Shown here one piece after another: positions 1 through 5,731 of a stretch of 7,181 nucleotides of DNA. The stretch comes from Acidobacteriota bacterium. GTDB taxonomy: Bacteria > Acidobacteriota > Terriglobia > Terriglobales > Acidobacteriaceae. The position numbers and the translations under genes are program-made. Positions within the stretch are counted from its first letter, which is position 1. Each line of letters opens with the position of its first letter. The stretch lies in contig JAJZDL010000148.1 of NCBI GenBank assembly GCA_021851465.1, positions 1 to 7,181 of the forward strand, read 5' to 3'. Under the pieces are notes generated by a model. It worked only from the letters and a program-made list of their open reading frames with translations, was not told the origin of the DNA and searched no databases.

Positions 1-629
1 CTCTGACGTATGGCTACAACGCGACCGCGGGTTCGATCAGCAGCACGACATCGACTGCGACCCTATCGACGACCGGCGCAGCGCCGGGGCCGATCACGGT
101 GACGTGCAACGTCTCCGACGACAAGGGGCACAGCGAATCGGCGACCACCAGCGTCAATGTGATCGCGCCACCGCCCCCACCGCCCCCACCGCCCCCGCCA
201 GCTCCGCTAGCCAGCAGCCTATGCACGGTGAGCTTCGATAGGGACGCTGCGCGCCCGACGCGTGTAGACAACGAAGCCAAGGCATGCCTGGACGATATTG
301 CCCTCGCCATGCAGCGCACATCCGATGCGAGCCTTGCAATGGTTGGCAATGAAGGCGCCAAAGAGCAGAAGTCCGACGCCAACCGCGAGAAGGCGAACCG
401 GAGCCATCCGAAGCCGAGCATGGCCGCGGTACGCGCGGTGAACACCAAGGAGTACCTGGTAAACGAGAAGGGGATCGATCCGTCTCGCATCCTGCTTTAC
501 ACCGGGACGGACGACAGCAAGACGGTGACGACGACGCTGGTTCCATCCGGTGCAACCAACCCCGTCTCAGGCGACACTCCGGTGGACGAGAACGACGTCC
601 TCTCCGTGCCCCATCCGACGGCGCAGTAA
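1..629 (+). CDS. OmpA-like C-terminal domain envelope protein (5' truncated)
   Basis: The reading frame is open from base 3 to the TAA at 627-629, so the window holds only the C-terminal 208 residues; the real start lies upstream. The first ~55 residues are Ser/Thr/Gly-rich and end in a strand pattern (ITVTCNVSDDKGHSES, then TTSVNVIAP) typical of Ig/PKD-like extracellular domains. A run of 11 prolines follows. The remainder resembles an OmpA-type peptidoglycan-associated domain: a Cys-Thr-Val-Ser-Phe-Asp start, an LxxIALAMQ helix, a VRAVNTKEYL helix matching the family's RAxxVxxYL, and GIDPSRI. The usual GHTD turn is replaced by GNEG and the segment after it is irregular, so peptidoglycan binding is uncertain. 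OmpA-family domains normally anchor envelope proteins to the cell wall. The likely location is the periplasm or outer membrane. It is convergent with the porin gene downstream, with a 115-base gap. Confidence 0.75.
   Translation, partial: LTYGYNATAGSISSTTSTATLSTTGAAPGPITVTCNVSDDKGHSESATTSVNVIAPPPPPPPPPPPAPLASSLCTVSFDRDAARPTRVDNEAKACLDDIALAMQRTSDASLAMVGNEGAKEQKSDANREKANRSHPKPSMAAVRAVNTKEYLVNEKGIDPSRILLYTGTDDSKTVTTTLVPSGATNPVSGDTPVDENDVLSVPHPTAQ
171..197 (+). repeat. Three tandem 9-base units encoding a polyproline linker
   Basis: The unit CCGCCCCCA occurs twice in a row (171-179, 180-188), followed by CCGCCCCCG (189-197). It is in frame and encodes most of an 11-proline run joining the Ig/PKD-like segment to the OmpA-like domain. 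Unit gain or loss would lengthen or shorten the linker by three prolines without shifting the frame. The linker probably acts as a stiff spacer; that is inference. Confidence 0.85.
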
Positions 630-744
630 ACGCGTCAGTAGCTGCGCCCCGTTAAAATAAAATACGTGCGTGGGTGGCTTCCGGAGGGTTTCAGTGCTGC
701 GCAACGATGCGTTGCGGTGGGCGCACGAAGTGAAGACGTGTTGT

Positions 745-2073
745 CTAAAACGTGCTGCTCAGGCGGAGGCCTGCCAGGGACGTGGACTTCCCATTGACGC
801 CGCCCGTATTCAGATAGTGCTCGAATACCGGCTGGACAAGCAGCCAGGGGGTCACCATGGCCCTATAGTTGAGTTCCATCGCAGTCTCGCTGTGCAGCGC
901 GGCTTGCGACTGGAGGGCGGTGCGGCTGTTATAGTCGCCGCCGATCTTGCTGAAGACGAGACCGAAGGAGACCGCGTCCTGGGGACGGGCGGGGAGCGGC
1001 CCATTGAAGGTGGCGCCGAAGGTCGCTTGCGTCGGGAACTCGCTGAAGCGTGCCGGGCCGGTGTTGATGCCCGCCGTAATGTCCAGCCCACGGTCGCTGC
1101 GCGGCGCAACGCGATAGACCGGCTGCGCGGCCTGGACGTAGACGGTGTAGTTGCCGGTGACGTTGGCGTTCCTTCGGTAATCGAAGAACTGCCCGCCGTT
1201 GTACAACGCTCCGGCCTTGACGATACCGCTGTAACTCTTGCGCGCGGGGGAGGCATCCGGATCGGTGAAGAGGCCGACCTCACTGTCCCAGGTGGCGGAG
1301 CTGTCGAGTCCGTGGTTGTCCGTCTTGTGGTAGTCGAAGCCGGTGCTGCTGTAGTTGCGCGGCGAGAAGAGGCCGGACTTGGCATAGAAGCGCCGGGAGG
1401 GGACGACTTTGACCTCGCCAGCCGGGCCGGAGTCCGGGTCCCAGGAGGCGCGGACGTTGCCCATGTTGCCGAAGTTGTAGTTCAGCGGCTCGAGGATGAA
1501 GTTGTTGCCGTACGCCTGGTTGCCGTAGAAGTCCTGCGCGGCGAACTGTCCCGCCTTGAGGAAGAGTTTGCCCTGTAGCAGCGACTGCTGGAACCACATC
1601 GAATCCAACTGGAGGTCGTGGTAACTGACCAGGCCGCTGGGATTGGTGAAGCTGCCGATGATGTTGCCCATGTTTTGGCCGTACTGCCAGAGCGCAGTGA
1701 TGTGATATGTGAGGCCGCTGGCCCGGCTGAACCGGGAGAAGTCCACATCGACCGTGCCGCGAATGCGTCCCCATCCGCCGAAGGTCTGGCGCTCGCCCGC
1801 GGGATGCTGCACGTCGTCGAGGGCGTCGATGATGTAGAAGAAGTCGAAGGTCACGCCGCGGTCGGCGAGCCTGTCGCGCTCCGACCCCCAGTTGAACAGG
1901 TATCTCTGGTGCCAGAGATTGGTTGGTTCGGATGGATCGGATGATACGACCGGTGCTGGGGCGGAAGATGCGGCAGGTTGCGGCCCTGGCGCAGGTGCGA
2001 GGGGCTGGGCGAGGGCGACCGTGGCGAGGGCGAACGATGCGCCGGCGAGCAGAAAAATTTTGGGTATGATCAT
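745..2073 (-). CDS. Carbohydrate-selective porin, OprB family
   Basis: This 442-residue protein looks like an outer-membrane beta-barrel for passive uptake of sugars. Residues 1-22 form a signal peptide (Lys5, hydrophobic core, cleavage expected after ALA22). A Pro/Ala/Ser-rich linker follows to about residue 50. The mature part has OprB-family features: RDRLADRGVTFDF near residues 66-78, the GGWGRIRGTVDVDF segment near 99-112, the GKLFLKAGQF segment near 168-177, and NYRAMVTPWLLVQP near 402-415 followed by NTGG. It ends in RLSSTF, and the terminal Phe fits the outer-membrane assembly signal. The frame stays open upstream to 2256, but that extension reads through a transposase relic and lacks a signal peptide, so ATG at 2073 is chosen; a purine-rich AAAGAAGAAG lies just upstream as a weak ribosome site. 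The substrate cannot be told from sequence. No sugar-use genes are adjacent. Confidence 0.88.
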   Translation of the reverse strand: MIIPKIFLLAGASFALATVALAQPLAPAPGPQPAASSAPAPVVSSDPSEPTNLWHQRYLFNWGSERDRLADRGVTFDFFYIIDALDDVQHPAGERQTFGGWGRIRGTVDVDFSRFSRASGLTYHITALWQYGQNMGNIIGSFTNPSGLVSYHDLQLDSMWFQQSLLQGKLFLKAGQFAAQDFYGNQAYGNNFILEPLNYNFGNMGNVRASWDPDSGPAGEVKVVPSRRFYAKSGLFSPRNYSSTGFDYHKTDNHGLDSSATWDSEVGLFTDPDASPARKSYSGIVKAGALYNGGQFFDYRRNANVTGNYTVYVQAAQPVYRVAPRSDRGLDITAGINTGPARFSEFPTQATFGATFNGPLPARPQDAVSFGLVFSKIGGDYNSRTALQSQAALHSETAMELNYRAMVTPWLLVQPVFEHYLNTGGVNGKSTSLAGLRLSSTF

Positions 2074-2206
2074 GCGGGCAAGCTTCTTCTTTGAGAATAC
2101 AGCGATAGGGCAGGGGATGCAGCTTCGGGGGGCCGAGAATATTCGTACCTGCCATCTCTCCATCGAACTCAGCGCAGACCGTAGTATGCAGCGATGATCA
2201 GGCCCC

Positions 2207-2374
2207 TTCCGGGTCTCCTTGAGAGCGGCGTCATCGCTCCAGACTGCATCGGCCACGACGGCGATGCAGCGACTGATTCATTTGGCGAACGTTGCCGGGA
2301 GCCAGACGCGCGGCCATCGGCTCGACGCACTTGCGCTCGATCGGCAGCAGGCTTCCCTTGGTGCAGTTCTTCAT
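2207..2374 (-). pseudogene. Remnant of an IS701-type DDE transposase, frameshifted
   Basis: Read on the minus strand from 2374, one frame gives SLLPIERKCVEPMAARLAP, then GNVRQMNQSLHR, and stops at 2231. This matches the well-conserved N-terminal segment of IS701-family transposases (typically LLLPGERKSVEPMAARL...HQSLHHFVA). The homology continues in another frame from 2256 as VADAVWSDDAALKETR, the expected next part of the same motif. The break falls at CATCGCCGTCGTGGCC, where one extra base relative to a His-His-Phe-Val-Ala reading is the simplest explanation. Recognisable sequence ends near 2207, so the catalytic DDE core and the rest of the roughly 400-residue protein are missing. The family assignment is from memory of conserved motifs. 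The fragment is non-functional and shows that an insertion sequence once lay here. Confidence 0.72.
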
Positions 2375-2440
2375 CGAGACTCCGCGGCCACTCAACGCGC
2401 ATTTGCCAGAGGCGGAATATGCGTGCAGGATGTGCGCGTT

Positions 2441-2457
2441 AGAGCCTGTTATGAACT
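2441..2457 (+). repeat. Left terminal inverted repeat (17 bp)
   Basis: AGAGCCTGTTATGAACT is an exact reverse complement of bases 2550-2566. It marks the left end of the MITE-like element. Confidence 0.9.
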
Positions 2458-2549
2458 CTGCATAACCCCTTCAGAACCAATTAGTTGCAGGCTGCTTCAC
2501 CGCACCCTAAATTCATGTAATCCGTTTCGTTTCAGACACTTGGATTTAA

Positions 2550-2566
2550 AGTTCATAACAGGCTCT
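2550..2566 (-). repeat. Right terminal inverted repeat (17 bp)
   Basis: AGTTCATAACAGGCTCT is an exact reverse complement of bases 2441-2457. It marks the right end of the MITE-like element, about 104 bases upstream of the kinase gene start. Confidence 0.9.
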
Positions 2567-2669
2567 AGGATGCGGTTACAATTGGTTGGCGATATGGCCC
2601 AAGCGGCCCGCGAACGCACCCTCGCCTGTACTACCTTATCGTGCCTGCTCGATTGGGGATGATGCACCC

Positions 2670-3725
2670 ATGCCACACAGAGCTGCACAGTATCGACTCG
2701 GCCCATTCCTGCTGACCTGCGAGATCCCGCTGCCGGAGTTGGAGGCGCTGGCCGTCGAAGCTGGCGCGGGCATGGCATCCGCCAGGGCCGCCACCGTCGG
2801 CGAAAGCGATGTCTCCATCCGCCTCGGGCGCGTGCCCGAGCGCATCGCGGGCGTCGTGGCCAACGAGAGCCGCTGGTGGGCCTCGCGCGACGAGTACCTG
2901 CTGCGCGTCCCCGAGGTTGGCAACTTCCTCGTGCGCCACGGCCGCGAGGTCCTGGTCGAACCGGCCCCTGGAGCGCCGCCCGCGAACATCCGCGCCTATC
3001 TGCTCTCGCCCATCTTCTCCGCCCTCTGCCATCAGGCCGGGATGTATTCGCTGCACGCCAGCGCGGTGGGCGTGGGCGCGGGCGTGGGCGTGGTTGCCTT
3101 TTTGGGCAACTCCGGCGCTGGCAAGTCCACGCTTGCCGCTGGCCTTGCGCAGCGCGGATATACCATCCTCGCCGACGACATCTGCCTGCTCGACACCCGC
3201 CCTGGCGCAGTGGACGCCGATCCGGGGCCAGCGCTGGTGGTTCCGGTGGCCCCCGCGCTGAAGCTCTGGCGCAGCGCGCTGGAGCAGCTCGGAGCCAGCT
3301 CCGAAGCTCTGCCCCGCGTCTTCAGCGGGAACGACAAGTTCCGTATCCCGGTCCCCCAGGCCGTTGAACTCCCCCAGCGCCTGCCCCTGCGCGAGGTGCT
3401 CTTTCTGGAGTGGGCAGACGAAGACGCGACCAGCCAGCCCGGTGCCGATGATCCCGGGGCCACTCGCGATCGGACGGCTGACGATTCCAGCGCGCAGCCC
3501 GCCCTCGCCCCGGTCGCGGGCGTCAACGCCGTCGCCCGCCTGATGGAGTTCACCCACTACGACTACCTGATGAAGGCCACCGGTCGCCAGACCGGGAACT
3601 TCCTGCTCTGCGGCCGCATCCTCCGCCATGCGCGCGCCTTCGCCCTGCGCCGCCCGCGCGACTTCGCCCACTTCGACCGCACCCTCGACGCCCTTGAAGA
3701 CCACCTCGCCGCGATCAAGGCATAG
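2670..3725 (+). CDS. HPr kinase-like (HprK C-terminal domain) P-loop protein
   Basis: This 351-residue protein carries the HprK-type kinase core. Key features are SLHASAV at 127-133 (the strand before the P-loop), Walker A GNSGAGKST at 146-154, and ADD at 168-170 (the paired acidic residues after RGYTIL). Family members bind ATP and phosphorylate a Ser on a partner protein. The N-terminal ~110 residues are not the canonical HprK regulatory domain but fit stand-alone HprK-related kinases. A Pro/Asp/Ala-rich stretch at about 250-285 looks like a disordered loop, and the C-terminal ~60 residues are helical. ATG at 2670 is chosen because a GGGGATG purine stretch precedes it; the frame extends to a TTG at 2586, but that extension has no family character. 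No HPr, PTS, PqqD, asparagine-synthase or lasso-peptide genes are visible in the window, so the substrate is unknown. It is convergent with the next gene across a 42-base gap. Confidence 0.82.
   Translation: MPHRAAQYRLGPFLLTCEIPLPELEALAVEAGAGMASARAATVGESDVSIRLGRVPERIAGVVANESRWWASRDEYLLRVPEVGNFLVRHGREVLVEPAPGAPPANIRAYLLSPIFSALCHQAGMYSLHASAVGVGAGVGVVAFLGNSGAGKSTLAAGLAQRGYTILADDICLLDTRPGAVDADPGPALVVPVAPALKLWRSALEQLGASSEALPRVFSGNDKFRIPVPQAVELPQRLPLREVLFLEWADEDATSQPGADDPGATRDRTADDSSAQPALAPVAGVNAVARLMEFTHYDYLMKATGRQTGNFLLCGRILRHARAFALRRPRDFAHFDRTLDALEDHLAAIKA
3066..3093 (+). repeat. Imperfect GTGGGC hexamer repeat inside the kinase gene
   Basis: GTGGGC at 3066 and 3072, GCGGGC at 3078, GTGGGC at 3084, then GTGG at 3090. 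It encodes VGVGAGVGV, a Gly/Val run just before the strand leading into Walker A. Changes in copy number would be in frame. Confidence 0.7.
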
Positions 3726-3767
3726 AACTCCGCGAACAGTGGATGCCCCGGCGGCGCAGCCTTTTAC

Positions 3768-5450
3768 TTAGCGCACTTCCGACGTAAATTGCCTCACCCA
3801 TTCATGCCTTTTAATCGTGAACATTCCTTTGTCCACTGTCCCGGCCGGTTCGAGCTCGGTCACATCGATTCGCAATGCCAGATTGCCTCTGTAAATAACG
3901 TCGATCCGTCGTGCCACCTTCGTTCCATTGAAGTCGCTGAACTGCGAACGTCGAGTCTCCATCGCGTTCCCGTAGCTCTTCACTAGTAGCCCCGTCTCAT
4001 CGAACCAGTAGCTGTTGAACTGCCCAGGATCAGGCGTACCATCGGGGTCCTCATGTCCCCTCGCAACCCTGATCGTCGCCACTCCATCCACCATGTCGCG
4101 CTTGATCCTCCAATCCGACTCCGTAAATGTATCGATCGCTGGAATCGGCTCCATCTCCATCAACACAAGCCCAAGCATCTTTGCGTCCGGTCCCTCGGCC
4201 AGTAGATAGTATTTTTCGCCATTGCGGCTGCGGATAAACCGGCTTGTGCCGAACGTCGCCTCCCGCCGCCACTGGCTATCGCTCACCCATGTGTCGGTGT
4301 ATGTTCCCGTCTCAACCGTTCCAGAGATGCCTCGCGTGGTGAACTTCGCTTCGAGTATATATGCAGGGCCAGTTCCGGCAGCCGGAAACCCAACCTTCCT
4401 GCCACGCTCAAAGTATGTCCGCGCACTTTCAAAGCTCTCCACTCCAGATGGGCGCACTGTCTTGAACGGTATCGTAATCGTAGTTACGACCTGAACCGGC
4501 AAACCATCCACCACATACGGCTTGAACCGCATCGTCTGGACGTATTTTAAAAAAATGTCACTGACTCCTGGGTTATCTGTGACCGCCACGCCGACCTCCC
4601 GTACTTGTCCTTCGCGATCCAAGACAACATCGGTAATCGATGCACCTTCCAGCGGTCCATTCTCAAGCGGAGGCCAAACTACCGCTTCAACGGGAAACAA
4701 ATTCTTTCTCACAGCAAGTTCGTCAACAACCTGTGTCTGCAAGATAGGGTCGCTGCCGCTCACTCCTGCATCGAAGAATCCCGGTGGTGTGTCGTCCAGG
4801 TCTTCGAGCACGGTCACCTTCGCCGTTACCTCCGGCGATCCGTTGCTGACTGTTCGGGCAACCATGCGCCCATGAAATCCCTGATAATCGTTGAACGATC
4901 CATCCCACCCTACATCTCCGCCATATAGCTCCAATCCCGTCGAGTCTGTTATCGCAAAGCTCGCTCCTATGCCCTGCGATACCGTTCCATCGCTACCCAT
5001 TGTCATCCAGCTTAAATAAGTGGATCCCATCAACGTCTTCACATCGGCGGTCGTCACCCGTTTTAGCAACATGTCTAAATCCGGCACTGGCTTCACCAAC
5101 GCCACAGCCGTCTCTCGCAGCCATTCGGGGAAATAATCCCCTTCGTTTTTTTGCCAATCCTTCGTGCCATTCACAATCTCGATCTGGTGGAACTCGGGCG
5201 AACGCACCTCTCGCCGCCACTCCCCCGGCCCTGCCCACCATATCTCTACTTCACCCGTCCGTCCCGACCCTTTGTCCCGCTCAAGGCTCGGTGCCAGCAT
5301 CGCTTTCAGATGAAACGGTTTCGTCCCCGGTTGATCCAAGGTGCTCCGCTCCACCGCCTTCTTCACCCTCGTCGTTAAATCCTCGGCCCTCATACCCATG
5401 GGCCAAACCATAATCACCGCAACAACCGCCGCTGCCAGCCTAATTCTCAT
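3768..5450 (-). CDS. Secreted protein with a central TonB-C-like domain between two duplicated LolA/LppX-like halves
   Basis: The 560-residue product has a signal peptide (MRIRL, hydrophobic core to about 17, cleavage after MRA22), so it is exported. Residues about 250-332 resemble a TonB C-terminal domain: VEAVVWPPLENG, VVLDREGQVREVGV, then FKPYVVDGLPVQVVTTITIPF, the typical pattern of the TonB-box-contacting fold. The flanking parts look alike. The N half has EVEIWWAGPGEWRREV (67-82), DYQGFHGRMVART (188-200) and VTVLEDLDDTPPGFF. The C half has TGTYTDTWVSDSQWRREA (381-398), DFNGTKVARRIDV (506-518) and VTELEPAGTVDKGMF. This suggests an internal duplication of a lipoprotein-carrier-like beta fold. 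There is no transmembrane anchor after the signal, so classical TonB energy transduction is unlikely. ATG at 5450 (GAG seven bases upstream) is preferred over an in-frame TTG at 5456. Its base composition is visibly less GC-rich than its neighbours. Precise role unknown. Confidence 0.8.
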   Translation of the reverse strand: MRIRLAAAVVAVIMVWPMGMRAEDLTTRVKKAVERSTLDQPGTKPFHLKAMLAPSLERDKGSGRTGEVEIWWAGPGEWRREVRSPEFHQIEIVNGTKDWQKNEGDYFPEWLRETAVALVKPVPDLDMLLKRVTTADVKTLMGSTYLSWMTMGSDGTVSQGIGASFAITDSTGLELYGGDVGWDGSFNDYQGFHGRMVARTVSNGSPEVTAKVTVLEDLDDTPPGFFDAGVSGSDPILQTQVVDELAVRKNLFPVEAVVWPPLENGPLEGASITDVVLDREGQVREVGVAVTDNPGVSDIFLKYVQTMRFKPYVVDGLPVQVVTTITIPFKTVRPSGVESFESARTYFERGRKVGFPAAGTGPAYILEAKFTTRGISGTVETGTYTDTWVSDSQWRREATFGTSRFIRSRNGEKYYLLAEGPDAKMLGLVLMEMEPIPAIDTFTESDWRIKRDMVDGVATIRVARGHEDPDGTPDPGQFNSYWFDETGLLVKSYGNAMETRRSQFSDFNGTKVARRIDVIYRGNLALRIDVTELEPAGTVDKGMFTIKRHEWVRQFTSEVR

Positions 5451-5552
5451 TGACAAACTCTACACGCTCTATCCGATCTGAATGCAAGTAAAAACGGTGG
5501 GGTAACCTGTGCCTTTCGGCCAGGCTAGCCCATTTGTGGGGTTGTGGGCAGA

Positions 5553-5561
5553 TTATCCACA
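5553..5561 (+). promoter_or_regulatory. Perfect DnaA-box 9-mer
   Basis: TTATCCACA matches the classical DnaA-binding 9-mer exactly. TTGTGG at 5534-5539 and 5542-5547 form repeated half-sites in the other orientation, and the second pairs with CCACAA at 5557-5562 as an inverted repeat with a 9-base spacer. A single good box in a promoter spacer fits DnaA-dependent control or another dyad-binding regulator better than an origin; chance is also possible. Confidence 0.4.
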
Positions 5562-5580
5562 AGATGTAGAGTTTAGGTTG

Positions 5581-5609
5581 TTGATACTGTCTCCACGAGC
5601 CGCTACAGT
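5581..5609 (+). promoter_or_regulatory. Candidate sigma-70 promoter for smc
   Basis: TTGATA at 5581-5586 (5 of 6 to the -35 consensus) is followed after exactly 17 bases by TACAGT at 5604-5609 (4 of 6 to the -10 consensus). It lies about 120 bases upstream of the smc start and 20 bases downstream of the DnaA-type box. The prediction rests on consensus alone. Confidence 0.35.
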
Positions 5610-5720
5610 GGAAGTCGTACGATGCATCCAATCGGCATGGCTCGCGGCGTAAATTAGATGGCGCTCGCGGCGACCTTCCGATTCCATGCGGGAAGCAACA
5701 CTCAGTCTGCCTGCGCCCCC

Positions 5721-5725
5721 GGAGG
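5721..5725 (+). promoter_or_regulatory. Shine-Dalgarno site fixing the smc TTG start
   Basis: GGAGG at 5721-5725 stands six bases before TTG at 5732. The two nearby GTG triplets (5725, 5727) are in other frames, and protein similarity to SMC begins directly at this TTG (MLKLKKIQMLGFKSF), so the site decides the start. Confidence 0.8.
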
Positions 5726-5731
5726 TGTGGT

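Larger units (their letters stand above)
2440..2567. mobile_element. MITE-like non-autonomous element, 124 bp with perfect terminal inverted repeats and flanking TA
   Basis: AGAGCCTGTTATGAACT at 2441-2457 is repeated exactly as its reverse complement at 2550-2566. Extending by one base on each side (T at 2440, A at 2567) keeps the symmetry. If the element starts with GAGCCTGTT (2442) and ends with AACAGGCTC (2565), it is 124 bp and is flanked by TA on both sides, as expected for a TA target duplication. There is no room for a transposase. The interior is less GC-rich than the surrounding genes. TA duplication and GAGCC-type ends fit IS5-family (IS427 group) or IS630/Tc1-like elements, but I cannot name the parent. 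It could also be the two ends left by internal deletion of a full insertion sequence. Confidence 0.75.
2074..2669. other. Gene-free stretch of mobile-element debris between porin and kinase genes
   Basis: About 600 bases separate the divergent porin and HPr-kinase-like genes. Open frames crossing it show no coherent protein family over their full length. It contains the porin 5' leader (2074-2200), a broken transposase fragment (about 2207-2374), an inverted-repeat-bounded element (2440-2567), and about 100 bases leading to the kinase gene. Promoters for both flanking genes must lie here, but I could not identify a convincing -35/-10 pair for either. Confidence 0.7.
5451..5731. promoter_or_regulatory. 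Divergent regulatory spacer between the TonB-C-like gene and smc
   Basis: These 281 bases separate two divergent starts and have no gene of their own. They contain a DnaA-box 9-mer within a TTGTGG/CCACAA inverted repeat, a candidate promoter toward smc, and the smc ribosome site. Short near-copies of ATGG(C)GCTCGCGGCG occur at about 5637-5650 and 5658-5673. No clear promoter for the minus-strand gene was found. Confidence 0.6.

Noticed and set aside
700..716. Hairpin CGCAACG-ATG-CGTTGCG in the convergent gap
   Set aside because: A perfect 7-bp stem with a 3-base loop, but no T-run follows on either strand, so I do not call it an intrinsic terminator.
670..1578. 302-residue open frame antisense to the porin gene
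   Set aside because: It is a high-GC shadow frame, Val/Gly/Arg-rich with no recognisable domain, fully covered by the well-supported porin on the other strand.
2552..2582. Possible promoter for the kinase gene using the MITE end (TTCATA) as -35 and TACAAT as -10
   Set aside because: TACAAT is a good -10, but the spacing is 19 bases and the -35 is poor. Worth remembering, not worth calling.
2219..2662. 147-residue plus-strand open frame across the spacer
   Set aside because: It runs through both the antisense of the transposase relic and the whole inverted-repeat element, with no coherent family similarity and no ribosome site.
2631..3704. 357-residue open frame antisense to the kinase gene
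   Set aside because: It is a mirror of a GC-rich coding region; the plus strand has clear Walker A and HprK motifs, and the minus frame has none.
5451..5731. Replication origin
   Set aside because: Only one good DnaA box and no AT-rich unwinding region or dnaA/dnaN neighbour; a promoter site is more likely.
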